Shown: one piece after another, positions 55,037-63,608 of the stretch | Position numbering within the stretch: position 1 is the stretch's first letter | Layout: every line of letters begins with the position of its first letter | Source: PALSA-607 sp963825425 | GTDB lineage: Bacteria; Actinomycetota; Actinomycetes; Acidothermales; Acidothermaceae | Direction: 5' to 3' | Length of the DNA stretch: 64,000 nt | NCBI GenBank assembly: GCA_963825425.1 | Contig: CAWGTF010000012.1 | Location: forward strand, 1 to 64,000 | The notes under the pieces: generated by a model | Seen by the model: the letters and a program-made list of their open reading frames with translations, nothing else | Databases searched by the model: none | What the model was told of the DNA's origin: nothing | Program-made: the position numbers and the translations under genes

Positions 55037-55712
55037 CCGAGCGGGTTTCCTTCTCTCGGAATTGGAAGACGAGGTCGGTGGTCAGCTGAATGTGGGCGGC
55101 CATGAGCTGCGTAGCGCGATCGGCGTCCCGGTCGAGCACCGCTTCGCAGATGCTGCGGTGCTCCGCCACGACGTCTCGTTGGCTGCCGGTCAGCGCTGAC
55201 CAGGCGCGGTACAGCTCCGCCTTGTTATAGAGCTCGCCGCGGATGCGCTGCAGCAAAGGGCTGGCGCATCCTTCGGTGACGGCGGCGTGGAACCGGGAGT
55301 GCAGCTGTCGCCAGGCGGGGTTGGTGTGTCCGGTCTCTGCGTCGCGCATCTCCGTGACCGACAAGGCGTGATGTGCGGCGACGACGCCGGACTCCCAGGT
55401 CAGGTCCCCCTCGACGACCGCGCGCCGGATCATCAGACTTTCGATCTCGATGCGCACGACGGTCAGATCGACCAGGTCGTCCAGTGAGAGCGGTGTCACC
55501 GTGAACCCGATCTGGGGCGTCGACCGGGCGAGCCCTTGCTCGGCAAGCTTGGTGAGTGCCTCGCGCACGACCGACAGGCTCACCTTGAACCGCTCTGAGA
55601 GCGGTGTAACGAGCAGTCGCTCGCCAGGCGCCAGCTCCCCGCCGAGGATCTCCTCGCGCAACTGGGCGTGGACGTCCTCGCCCAGGGAGGACCCGACGCG
55701 CTGCCGTCTCAC
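55026..55712 (-). CDS. GntR-family (FCD) regulator beside the meta-cleavage operon
   Basis: A 228-residue regulator. The winged helix at residues about 10-75 reads VHAQLREEILGGELAPGERL, LSERFKVSLSVVREALTKLA, EQGLARSTPQIGFTVTPLS, and an FCD domain follows (DLVDLTVVRIEIESLMIRRA, WRQLHSRFHAAVTEGCASPL, VVAEHRSICEAVLDRDADRA). GTG 55712. It is clearly different from the paralogous GntR pair at 35171 and 56720. It is divergent from the SDR gene and lies just upstream of the FAH-first operon on the same strand, with a shared 12-bp element in both promoters. It is the likely specific regulator of meta-cleavage and uptake. Confidence 0.9.
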   Translation of the reverse strand: MRRQRVGSSLGEDVHAQLREEILGGELAPGERLLVTPLSERFKVSLSVVREALTKLAEQGLARSTPQIGFTVTPLSLDDLVDLTVVRIEIESLMIRRAVVEGDLTWESGVVAAHHALSVTEMRDAETGHTNPAWRQLHSRFHAAVTEGCASPLLQRIRGELYNKAELYRAWSALTGSQRDVVAEHRSICEAVLDRDADRATQLMAAHIQLTTDLVFQFREKETRSASA

Positions 55713-55728
55713 GCTGAGGAACTCTAGC

Positions 55729-55740
55729 GGAAAATCGAAA
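55729..55740. promoter_or_regulatory. GGAAAATCGAAA element between GntR and SDR genes
   Basis: Exact copy of the 54893-54904 element, 17 bases upstream of the GntR start and followed by ATTT. It lies in the 101-base divergent gap, so it could serve autoregulation and control of the SDR gene. Confidence 0.6.
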
Positions 55741-55813
55741 ATTTGGTCACGTACCGATTACGCTCGGGCATCCGGCCCGGGATGGCCTGTCGCCGCTGCT
55801 CACTGGAGGGTCC

Positions 55814-56611
55814 ATGTCCGACGAACACGCGGGGCGGGTCTACGTGATCACCGGGGGCGGAAGCGGCATCGGAGCGGCTAGTGCAGTGCTCCTCCGCGAC
55901 CGCGGTGCCGAGGTCGTCGTCGTCGGGCGCCGCGCAGACGCACTCGAGGCAGTGGCGAACCAGACCGGCGCGATCGCCGTCCAAGGTGACGCAGCCGACC
56001 CCTCGGTCTCGCAGCACGCTCTCGACGAGGTGATGACCCGTTGGGGGCATCTCGATGGGCTGATCTGCAGCGCCGGAACAGGCAACTTCGCTGACGTCGA
56101 GCAGACAACGGACGACGAGTGGTCACGCGTGATGCGGGCTAACGTCGAGTCGGCCTTTGTCACCACCAGGGCGTTGCTCCCCGCGCTTCGCGCATCTCGC
56201 GGCACGATCGTCCTGGTCTCGAGCGTGGCCGGCGTGCTGGCGCCGCCGCATGCCGCGGCGTACGTCACTTCGAAGCACGCGTTGGTCGGGCTCGGTCGCT
56301 CGCTCGCGGTGGATTCAGGTCCCGCTGGCGTGCGGACCAATGTCGTCTGCCCGTGGCTGACGCGCACGGAGATGTCCGACCAATTGATGGGGGCACTCGG
56401 CGCCACTCGAGGTGGCACTGCCGAATCCTCGTACGCGAGAGCGGCAGAGATCTCTCCCGCGCGTCGGGTGCTTGATGCAGCCGATGTCGCAGAACTGATC
56501 GCGTTTCTGGGTGGTCCGCGCTCGATCGCCGTCAATGGCGCGGTGGTGATGGCGGACCTTGGAATCACCGCATACGACCTGAGTGTCCTCGCCATGGTGG
56601 CTCCTGGCTGA
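55814..56611 (+). CDS. SDR-family oxidoreductase
   Basis: A 265-residue short-chain dehydrogenase. Cofactor loop VYVITGGGSGIGAASAVLL, with Arg-Arg in VVVVGRRADALE suggesting NADP+; LICSAGTGNFADVE, Ser in VLVSSVAGV and Tyr-x3-Lys in YVTSKHALVGLGR; C-terminal SIAVNGAVVMADLGI. It is transcribed away from the GntR gene and toward the second GntR gene at 56720. Its substrate is probably an intermediate of the same catabolic island. Confidence 0.92.
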   Translation: MSDEHAGRVYVITGGGSGIGAASAVLLRDRGAEVVVVGRRADALEAVANQTGAIAVQGDAADPSVSQHALDEVMTRWGHLDGLICSAGTGNFADVEQTTDDEWSRVMRANVESAFVTTRALLPALRASRGTIVLVSSVAGVLAPPHAAAYVTSKHALVGLGRSLAVDSGPAGVRTNVVCPWLTRTEMSDQLMGALGATRGGTAESSYARAAEISPARRVLDAADVAELIAFLGGPRSIAVNGAVVMADLGITAYDLSVLAMVAPG

Positions 56612-56719
56612 CCGCCGCTGCCACACTCCGGAGGCGTCGCCGCGGTCGGCGACAATCGCGTTCGGCGCGGATTCGAGGAAAAACCTCATCGTGGGGCCCA
56701 GTCGTGGCAGCGTAGGGCC

Positions 56720-57412
56720 GTGACCGCGATCGCACTGACGGCCAAACTGGATATGGCGTCGGCGAGACAGACTCTGCGGGATGCTCTCATTGCCCAGTTG
56801 CGCGACGACATCCTCACGGGTCAACTTCCGCCCGGGGCACGACTTCGCCAGCAGGATGTCGCCGCGCGGTTCGACGTCAGCACTACCCCCGTTCGCGAGG
56901 CGTTTGCCGCTCTGGAACGCGAAGGACTTGTTCGCTCGGAGGCGCACCGGGGCGTTGTTGTCTTCGAACCCACCGCTGAGTACCTGCGCGAAATCTACGA
57001 TATTCGGCTCGCGCTCGAGTCACTAGCTGTCCGCAAGGCGGCGGAGAACGTGACTGACGAGCAGTTGGCGCAACTCCAGTCTTTGATCGAACAGATGGCC
57101 GGCGTCCTCAACGATCGAGACGCCTATCACTCGCTCAACGCGCGGTTTCACGACCTTGTCTACGCCGCGTCCGGAAGCCCTCGCCTCGTCGAACTCATCA
57201 GGCAACTACGGGACAGCGTCAACGCCTATCTGCGGCTCTATGCGCGGCACGTCGACAGCGCTGACATCGTGCACGAAGACCACGTCCGGATTGCCAGGGC
57301 GATGGAGCGGCGCGATGCCGATGCTGCGGTGAGTGCCCTCGAGCAGCACCTTCGTCGCACAGTCGACTACGTGAGCGATCACCTGCCGGTCGCCACGCAG
57401 CTCAATCGCTGA
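56720..57412 (+). CDS. GntR-family (FCD) regulator, right end of the catabolic island
   Basis: A 230-residue paralogue of the GntR at 35171. Shared blocks include RFDVSTTPVREAF, ALEREGLV, HRGV-VFEPTAEYL, LNARFHD-VY-ASGSPRLV and LRDSVNAYLRLYAR. The domains are a winged helix (residues about 20-88) and an FCD effector domain (about 97-220). GTG 56720 is used; there is no strong ribosome binding site. It abuts the ribose-type importer genes (convergent, 9 bases). Because the recognition helix (ARFDVSTTPVREAFAALE) is nearly the same as in the other copy, both may bind the same operators. Confidence 0.92.
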   Translation: MTAIALTAKLDMASARQTLRDALIAQLRDDILTGQLPPGARLRQQDVAARFDVSTTPVREAFAALEREGLVRSEAHRGVVVFEPTAEYLREIYDIRLALESLAVRKAAENVTDEQLAQLQSLIEQMAGVLNDRDAYHSLNARFHDLVYAASGSPRLVELIRQLRDSVNAYLRLYARHVDSADIVHEDHVRIARAMERRDADAAVSALEQHLRRTVDYVSDHLPVATQLNR

Positions 57413-57421
57413 TCACCGCAC

Positions 57422-58966
57422 TTAGGTAGGAACGGGCCACGTTCTTGTCATGTTGCGAATCAGCGTCGCTTCGTCGGGGTCGGTGCTGACGTCCGCCTCG
57501 TCGACAACGCGACCCTGTGCCATGACCAGAACGCGGTCGCACAGGCCCAGCAGTTCGGAGAGCTCGCTCGAACTGACCAGCAGCGCCGCGCCCTGCGCGG
57601 CCGCTTCGCGAAGCAGCGCGTGCACCTCAGCCTTGGCGGCGACGTCAACTCCTCGCGTCGGCTCGTCCAACATGATTACCTGCGGACCGCGAGTGAGCCA
57701 CTTGCCGATGGCGACCTTTTGCTGATTCCCACCACTGAGCGTGTTTACCGGGTCCTCGACGTCGTGCATGCGCACTCGCATCCGTGCCACGACCTCGGCG
57801 ATGACCTTGTCCTCCGCCCCTTTGTTCGGAACTGCGAGACGGCGCTGGTTGCACTTCGCCACCGACATGAGGTTCGCGCGGATGGAGCCGGAGAGCACCA
57901 GCCCTTGCCCCTTTCGATCCGGTGGAACAAACGCGAGCCCGGCCCGAATGGCAGCTCGTGGAGTCGACGGCTGATGTGGTCGGCCGTCGATCGTGATCGT
58001 TCCGGCCGAGATGGCCCTGGAGCCGAAGATGCATTCGAGCAGCTCACTGCGGCCCGACCCAAGCTGTCCGGCGAGCCCAAGGATCTCACCCGACTTCACA
58101 GAGAGCGACACCTTGTTCAACACCCGCGGCGAGCTCAGCCCCTCCAGGGTGAGGGCAGTACGCCGGTCGGCTCGTGGTGCCATGCGGACCCGAGCGGACG
58201 CCGGCCGTTCGCCGCGCGGGCCGACCATGCTGTCGATGACGGAGTCCCGCGAGAACTGCTCGAGTGGCCCTTCGGCGACCGTACGCCCGTCGCGAAGCAC
58301 CGTGATTGCGTCGGACACCGCGAACAGTTCATCGAGCCGGTGCGAGACGAAGACGACGGAAACGCCGTGGCGCTTGAGGGTGCGAATGATCTCGAACAGT
58401 GCCTGCGCCTCATGGCTGTCGAGCGAGCTGGTCGGCTCGTCGAGGATGAGGATGCGCGTATCCATCGAGAGCGCACGTGCGATCTCCACCATCTGGCGCT
58501 GGTCGGGGCGTAGGTCGCGGACCAAGCGGTCGACGTCCAGATCTAGGCCCAAGCGGCTGAGGATCGCCGCCGCCCGTTCCCTGCTCGCATCCCAGTTGAT
58601 CCCGAACCTCGATCGGCTGAGGCGTCGGCCCATGAGCACGTTCTCGACCACTGTGAGGTCGGGCGCGTAGGCGACTTCCTGCGACACCATCGCGATGCCG
58701 AGACGCAGCGCCCGGTTCGGAGACGACAAGGTGACGGCTTCTCCGTCGAGCACGATCGCGCCGGCGTCAGGCGTGAGCTGGCCCGAGAGGATGCCCAGCA
58801 GCGTCGACTTGCCGGACCCGTTCTCGCCGATGAGGCCGTGGACCATGCCCGCGGCCGGAATGGTCAGGTGTGCACTCCGCAGGGCGTGCACACCCCCGAA
58901 CCGCTTCGACAGGTCACGCATATGCAGCAGGGCTGGCTCGCTCCCATCGGCAGGCGTCACCGTCAA
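57422..58966 (-). CDS. Ribose/galactoside-type ABC importer ATPase (two ATPase domains)
   Basis: RbsA/MglA-type protein of 514 residues with two nucleotide-binding domains. The first has Walker A LIGENGSGKSTLLGILSG, signature LRPDQRQMVEIARAL and Walker B ILILDEPTSSLD. The second has the degenerate Walker A LAGQLGSGRSELLECIFG, signature TLSGGNQQKVAIGKWL and Walker B VIMLDEPTRGVDVAAK. One active and one altered site is normal for the family. It overlaps the permease start by four bases and ends the minus-strand importer operon. Confidence 0.94.
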   Translation of the reverse strand: MTVTPADGSEPALLHMRDLSKRFGGVHALRSAHLTIPAAGMVHGLIGENGSGKSTLLGILSGQLTPDAGAIVLDGEAVTLSSPNRALRLGIAMVSQEVAYAPDLTVVENVLMGRRLSRSRFGINWDASRERAAAILSRLGLDLDVDRLVRDLRPDQRQMVEIARALSMDTRILILDEPTSSLDSHEAQALFEIIRTLKRHGVSVVFVSHRLDELFAVSDAITVLRDGRTVAEGPLEQFSRDSVIDSMVGPRGERPASARVRMAPRADRRTALTLEGLSSPRVLNKVSLSVKSGEILGLAGQLGSGRSELLECIFGSRAISAGTITIDGRPHQPSTPRAAIRAGLAFVPPDRKGQGLVLSGSIRANLMSVAKCNQRRLAVPNKGAEDKVIAEVVARMRVRMHDVEDPVNTLSGGNQQKVAIGKWLTRGPQVIMLDEPTRGVDVAAKAEVHALLREAAAQGAALLVSSSELSELLGLCDRVLVMAQGRVVDEADVSTDPDEATLIRNMTRTWPVPT

Positions 58967-60066
58967 GGCTGTGCGCCCGGACTCGCAACCACGGCCGCAC
59001 TACCGCGCCGACGATTGAACGGCCGCTTGAAGGGCACCGACAGACCGCCGTCCGAAACCCTGTTGAGAAGTACAGCGCCGACGAGGATCACCCCGGTGAC
59101 GACTGCCTGCCAGTAGCTCGAGATACCAGACAGGCTCAACCCGTTGCCGAGGGTCCCCAGAAACAGCACGCCGAGGACGGTTCCGCCAACGCCGCCCGAC
59201 CCGCCGCTGATGCTGGCTCCGCCGAGCAGGACGCACGCGATGGCTTGCAGCGGCAGGCTGTTGTCGACCGTTGGGCTAGCCGCGCTGGAACGCCCGACGC
59301 TCACGACCGCGGCCAGCGCGGCCGCCGCTCCTGAAATGGCGAAGACGGCGATGGTGGTCCTCGCGCCGCTGATGCCCGCGAGGCTGGCGGCCACGGGATT
59401 GCCGCCCACGGCGTAGATGTCGCGTCCGAAGTAGGTCCGCGTTTGTACGAACAGCGCGACGAGAAAGACGACGACCATGATGAGGACTGAGGTGTTGATT
59501 CCGAGGGTGTCCCCGAAGGCGACGCGGTCGGTCAACGAGGAGAAGACCGGAATGGACTTCGTGTCCGACCAAAGGTTCACGAAGCCCGTCAAGGCGGTGA
59601 GAGACGCCAGGGTCACCAACAGGAACGACAGGCGCAGTCGGCCGATCAACAGACCGTTGACAACGCCGCCGATGGCAGCCCCTGCTGCGATCGTTACGAG
59701 CAGCGCCAACACCGAGGGCAGGTGCGCCTCGAGGAGCTTCGCGAAGAGAATGGACAGGAAGGCCACGAACGCCCCTGTGGACAGGTCGACCGCACCCGAG
59801 ATCATCACCGCCGTCATGCCGATGGCGACCACCCACAGTGCGGTGTTGCTGGTCAACAGGATGACGAGATTGGTGCGGGTGAAGAAGTGCGGCGTCGACG
59901 CTGAGAAGACGACGATGATCAGGACCAGGAGCCCAGTCACCGGCCACAGGTGGCGGGTCGACCGCCATAGTCGCCGGGCTGTTCGTGCACGTGCAGCTGC
60001 CGGCTGGCTTGGCGACACGGTTCGCCCCTGAGCGGGTTCCGCCGAGTGCTGCGGGGCCGAACTCAT
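58963..60066 (-). CDS. Ribose-type ABC importer permease (RbsC-like)
   Basis: A BPD_transp_2 permease of about 367 residues with 9-10 transmembrane helices: LWPVTGLLVLIIVVFSASTPHFF, MTAVMISGAVDLSTGAFVAF, AIGGVVNGLLIGRLRLSFLLVTL, DIYAVGGNPVAASLAGI, CVLLGGASISGGSGGVGGTVLG. The motifs SGAVDLSTGA and GGxSxSGGxG are diagnostic for RbsC/AraH proteins. ATG 60066 with AAGG upstream is preferred; GTG 60114 would add 16 residues. The substrate is probably a monosaccharide or sugar-like small molecule. Confidence 0.92.
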   Translation of the reverse strand: MSSAPQHSAEPAQGRTVSPSQPAAARARTARRLWRSTRHLWPVTGLLVLIIVVFSASTPHFFTRTNLVILLTSNTALWVVAIGMTAVMISGAVDLSTGAFVAFLSILFAKLLEAHLPSVLALLVTIAAGAAIGGVVNGLLIGRLRLSFLLVTLASLTALTGFVNLWSDTKSIPVFSSLTDRVAFGDTLGINTSVLIMVVVFLVALFVQTRTYFGRDIYAVGGNPVAASLAGISGARTTIAVFAISGAAAALAAVVSVGRSSAASPTVDNSLPLQAIACVLLGGASISGGSGGVGGTVLGVLFLGTLGNGLSLSGISSYWQAVVTGVILVGAVLLNRVSDGGLSVPFKRPFNRRRGSAAVVASPGAQP

Positions 60067-60117
60067 CGAGCGACCTTCATCTCGCTTTCCATCGGACGAC
60101 GACACGAGGGACACGGT

Positions 60118-61201
60118 TCAGCCTTGCGGCTTGTACGCCGCCACGTTGGACTTGTCGATGATCGCTCCGGGCGCAGTGACCTTGGTGGGGATTGTGACGC
60201 CGATGGCGGCGTCGATAGCGGCCTTGCCCTCCTCCTCACCGTTCGCCGTGTTGTTGTACGCCCACGTCATGAGGACGCGTCCCCTGTGCGATCAGGCCCG
60301 TCACACCCTGTTCCCCATCGATCCCGGTGATCAGGATGTTCTTCTTGCCCAAAGTGCGCGCAGCCGCAGCAGCCGACTCTGCAGCGGTGTCGTTATAGGT
60401 CATGACGGCCTGAATAGCCGGGTACTTCTGGAGCAGGGCGCTGACCGCCTGTGAGTCGGCGGTGGGAGTGTCGGCGGAGGAGTCACCCTGGCCCGCGACA
60501 TGCAGCCCGAGCTTCTCTGCCCAGTACCGGAACCGCTGCACCTGATACTGCAGGTTTCCGGCCGGGAACCCCGGGTTGAGCAGGCCGACCTGTGCTCCCG
60601 GGTGGGCGTCGGCGATCGCCTTGGCAGCCGCGTAGGCGGTGACGTCGCGCGACTGGAGGAAGTCGCTTGTCGTGCCTGCGACGTTGGCGCCGTCTGGGGC
60701 TCGCCGGTGAGTCGACGACGATCACGGGGACGTGCTGCTGGTTCGCCTGCTTGATCGGTGCAGCGAGCGCATCGATGACGAGCGGGTCGACGATGAGGCC
60801 ACGACGCCCTCGTTCAGGAGGGACTGCATCCCCGTCACCTGGACTCTGGGGGTTGAGCTGCCCGTCCCTGGTCACGACGGTGCAGCCGAACTGCGTGGCG
60901 GTGTTGGTGATCCCCTGGATCTCTGCCTTGATGCCGGGGATCGAGTCGGTCGGGGAGACATACCCGATCTTGCAACCCTTGGCCGGCGACTTCGTCGGAG
61001 TCGGGTAGGAGCCGGGCAGCGCGATGCCGCCCGCCGCCGCGTAGCCGGCTGGCGTAGTCCACTGCACTGACGAGCTTGCCGCAGAGGTGGTCGTGCCGGC
61101 GCTCTTCCGCTACTCCCGCAGGCGGCCAAAGCAAGACAGAGGACACCAGCCAGAGCAGGGGTGAGGGCCCCATTCGTGAACCTGACCGACTTCGTTGTCA
61201 T
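60118..61201 (-). CDS. Ribose-type ABC importer substrate-binding lipoprotein (frameshifted)
   Basis: An RbsB-like periplasmic binding protein (Peripla_BP_4). ATG 61201, after AGGGG, gives MTTKSVRFTNGALTPALAGV and lipobox LALAACGSS. The folded part has CKIGYVSPTDSIPGIKAEI, QFGCTVVTRDGQLNPQSP, VTGMQSLLNEGVV, LIVDPLVIDALAAPIKQANQ, VPVIVVDSPAS, QAVSALLQKYPAIQAVMTYNDTAAESAAAAA and NILITGIDGEQGVTGLIAQG, ending NVAAYKPQG. At least five frame changes lie between 61100 and 60270. One (near 60800) is cured by one G, giving GVVGLIVDPLVI. It is the first gene of the importer operon. Confidence 0.85.
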
Positions 61202-61279
61202 CGCAACCCCTACGTCGTGAAGTGCGTCGTTAGACCCGGCGCGGGGGACGCTAGCAGCCCTCATCAGTGCCTGCAATAC

Positions 61280-61361
61280 TTGATAGCAGCATATGTAATA
61301 ACAGTATGATCAAGCCGGGAGCGCTCCCGCGGCACCTGAATGCCGTGTGACCGTTATCACA
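61280..61361. promoter_or_regulatory. LacI-like and CRP-like operators in a divergent promoter region
   Basis: CGGGAGCGCTCCCG (61316-61329) is a perfect 14-bp palindrome, nearly the TGGGAGCGCTCCCA box bound by LacI-family repressors such as CebR. TGTGA-CCGTTA-TCACA (61346-61361) is an exact CRP/GlxR-type site. A possible plus-strand promoter lies just upstream, TTGATA (61280-61285) and TATGAT (61305-61310), with a long 19-bp spacer. The 248-base gap serves the importer operon (minus) and the GntR/oxidase pair (plus). Confidence 0.65.
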
Positions 61362-61449
61362 TATCACATGCTACGATTTGCCGGCCAAAGCGCGGGAGCA
61401 CGGCTGTTCGCGTTGCCCCGCGGGGGTGCAGATTCCGATGGGAGACTGA

Positions 61450-62175
61450 ATGGATCCGCCTGCTTTCGTGCGGTCTCTTGACGTCGTCTCGGTGGTTGAT
61501 CAGGTGACCTCCGAAATCAGGCGGTCGATCCTTTCCGGAGACCTCGCACCTGGGCAGGAGTTCTCGCTTCGCAAGACCGCCGATCAGTTGGGCGTCAGCC
61601 TGATCCCCGTTCGCGAGGCCTTACGGCGACTTGAGGTCCAAGGTCTCGTCGTGCCCCGTCGGGCGAAGAGCGCCATGGTCGCGCCATTGGAATCTCAGGA
61701 GTTCCGTGACGTCTACCGGCTGCGGCTAGCCATCGAGCCCGAGCTTGCTGCCCGTGCCAGCGCGCTGCTCACAGCCGATGACTTCGCGCGTTTGGAAACG
61801 CTTCAGGATGCCCATGCGAAGGCGGGGGACGGGGATGAAAGACACCAAGCGCATTCCGCTTTCCACCTCGAGATGCTTCGGCCCGCAGTGACGGCGTGGG
61901 ACGAGCGATTCCTCGAGATGCTGTGGCATGCCTCGGAGCGGTATGTCCGCTACGCGTTCAACCGAGTCGCGAGAGATCCGAACGAGTCTGAGCGACGCGG
62001 AAAGGCGCACGCAGATCTCCTGGCAGCGCTTCGCACGGGCGACCCGGCGACGGCCTCGCAGGCGCTGGCCCAGCACCTGGTGCACACCGAAACCATCGTC
62101 CTGGCCGCCATCGAGAAGCCAACGGGCGGTGCTGGCGAGACGGCGCCCGCGGCCCTCGAAACGCAGCGCTCGTAG
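61450..62175 (+). CDS. GntR-family (FCD) regulator upstream of the flavin oxidase
   Basis: A 241-residue regulator. The winged helix reads VVDQVTSEIRRSILSGDLAP, LRKTADQLGVSLIPVREALR, RLEVQGLVVPRRAKSAMVAP, and an FCD domain follows (FRDVYRLRLAIEPELAARAS, HSAFHLEMLRPAVTAWDERF, RRGKAHADLLAALRTGDPAT). GGGAGA precedes ATG 61450 by 5 bases. It is followed after two bases by the flavin oxidase gene and is divergent from the ribose-type importer, so it may govern both. Not closely related to the other three GntR proteins here. Confidence 0.9.
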   Translation: MDPPAFVRSLDVVSVVDQVTSEIRRSILSGDLAPGQEFSLRKTADQLGVSLIPVREALRRLEVQGLVVPRRAKSAMVAPLESQEFRDVYRLRLAIEPELAARASALLTADDFARLETLQDAHAKAGDGDERHQAHSAFHLEMLRPAVTAWDERFLEMLWHASERYVRYAFNRVARDPNESERRGKAHADLLAALRTGDPATASQALAQHLVHTETIVLAAIEKPTGGAGETAPAALETQRS

Positions 62176-62177
62176 CT

Positions 62178-63509
62178 ATGCCCACCCAATCTGCGGTCAT
62201 TCGACGCGGTGACCCTGGCTACGAGGAGGCCCGGCGAGCGACGTGTCGCAACCGGCATCTGCCAGATCGGTACCCAGAGGTGATCGTGCAGGCGACCACC
62301 GAGGAGGAGGTCATCGCCGCGATTCGGATGGCCGCGGCGAACGGCTGGAAGGTGGGCGTCCGTTCCGGCGGCCATAGCTGGTCGTGCAACCACGTACGTG
62401 AGGGCGGCATGCTGCTGGACGTCTCACGCCTAAACCAGGTGGCGATCGACGCGAGTGCGATGGCGGCCACGGCCGGCCCGGGCTGTCGGAGCAATGAGCT
62501 TGATGATCTGCTCGCCGAGCGAGATCTCTTCTTCCCGGTCGGCCACTGCCAAGGCGTCGGACTCGGCGGCTATCTCCTCCAAGGCGGCTTTGGCTGGAAC
62601 TCGCGCGCGCTCGGAATGGCCTGCGAGAACGTGGTCGCGATCGACTACGTAGACGGCGACGGCGAACTTCGACACGCGAGTCCTGAGCAGAACGCCGATG
62701 CGTACTGGGCAGCTCGTGGCGCCGGTCCAGGTTTTTTCGGAGTAGTCACGCGTTTCCACCTGAAGCTCTACCGCCGCCCGCGAGTGATAGGCGCGCAACT
62801 CGGCATCTACCCCATCGACAAGTTCGAGGAGATCCTTCGCTGGACCCACCGAGTCGGCCCGGACGTGTCCACCACAGTGGAGTTGATGTTTGTGGTGTCC
62901 CGCCGGCTTCCGAACACCGGGGCGGCGGGCATCATGCTGATCGTCGCTGTCTTTGCCGACAGCGTTGAGCAGGCGACGACGGATCTCTCCTTCCTCGAGA
63001 GCCGACCGGAGGGGGCGCACCATTTCACGCCGTTCGATCAGATGCCGCTGCAGACGCTGACGGCGGAAACGATGTCGAACTATCCGCTCGAGCATTTCCA
63101 CGTCGTCGACAACATGTGGACTCACGCGTCTGCCGAAGAGCTCCTGCCCGGCCTGAACCGCATCCTCGAGAGACTTCCGGAGCCACCCGCGCACTTCATC
63201 TGGATGAACTGGTCGCCGAAACTGGCTCGCGCCGACATGGCCTACTCACTTGAGGATGAGACTTACATCGCGATCTACGGCCTTTGGCAGAACCCAGCCG
63301 ACGAGATGACCGTGACGAACTGGGTTCTCGACGGGATTGCCGAGCTGTCGCCTCTCTCAAGTGGGATCCAGCTCGCAGACGAGAACCTGGCCCGGCGAAG
63401 TGCGCCCTTCATGGCGCAAGCAAATCGCGAGCGCCTTGAGTTGATTCGCGGGGAGAAGGACCCAGCCGGACGCTTCCACAGCTATGGAGATGCGCCCGCT
63501 GCGGGATGA
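62178..63509 (+). CDS. BBE-like FAD-linked oxidase with predicted bicovalent flavin
   Basis: VAO/PCMH-family flavoprotein of 443 residues. The FAD-binding N-terminal domain has VRSGGHSWSCNHVREGGMLL with His66, the expected 8-alpha-histidyl attachment, and FFPVGHCQGVGLGGYLLQGG with Cys124 at the place of the 6-S-cysteinyl link of berberine bridge enzyme. The spacing of 58 residues is close to that of BBE. The C-terminus has the short BBE motif region FHSYGDAP instead of the usual NY-N-YY-sequence. Such oxidases act on oligosaccharides, sugars or alkaloid-like compounds. Co-expression with a GntR and an RbsABC-type importer suggests a sugar-like substrate (inference). Confidence 0.88.
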   Translation: MPTQSAVIRRGDPGYEEARRATCRNRHLPDRYPEVIVQATTEEEVIAAIRMAAANGWKVGVRSGGHSWSCNHVREGGMLLDVSRLNQVAIDASAMAATAGPGCRSNELDDLLAERDLFFPVGHCQGVGLGGYLLQGGFGWNSRALGMACENVVAIDYVDGDGELRHASPEQNADAYWAARGAGPGFFGVVTRFHLKLYRRPRVIGAQLGIYPIDKFEEILRWTHRVGPDVSTTVELMFVVSRRLPNTGAAGIMLIVAVFADSVEQATTDLSFLESRPEGAHHFTPFDQMPLQTLTAETMSNYPLEHFHVVDNMWTHASAEELLPGLNRILERLPEPPAHFIWMNWSPKLARADMAYSLEDETYIAIYGLWQNPADEMTVTNWVLDGIAELSPLSSGIQLADENLARRSAPFMAQANRERLELIRGEKDPAGRFHSYGDAPAAG

Positions 63510-63608
63510 CATTTCGGTAGCGGTGTGTGCACCGGTGCTCTGGGTGCCGCGTGGGGCAGCGCCGTGGTTTTGCGTGGACGAGTCTGCCAAAGCACCGCTC
63601 GGTGTTGT

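Noticed and set aside
56675..56687. GAGG-AAAAA-CCTC as a terminator after the SDR gene
   Set aside because: The stem is only 4 bp and has no T-run. It may be part of a GntR operator, but evidence is too weak to list.
35171..63509. Catabolic island as an integrated mobile element
   Set aside because: No integrase, transposase, tRNA target or flanking direct repeats seen, and codon and base use look like the rest of the window.
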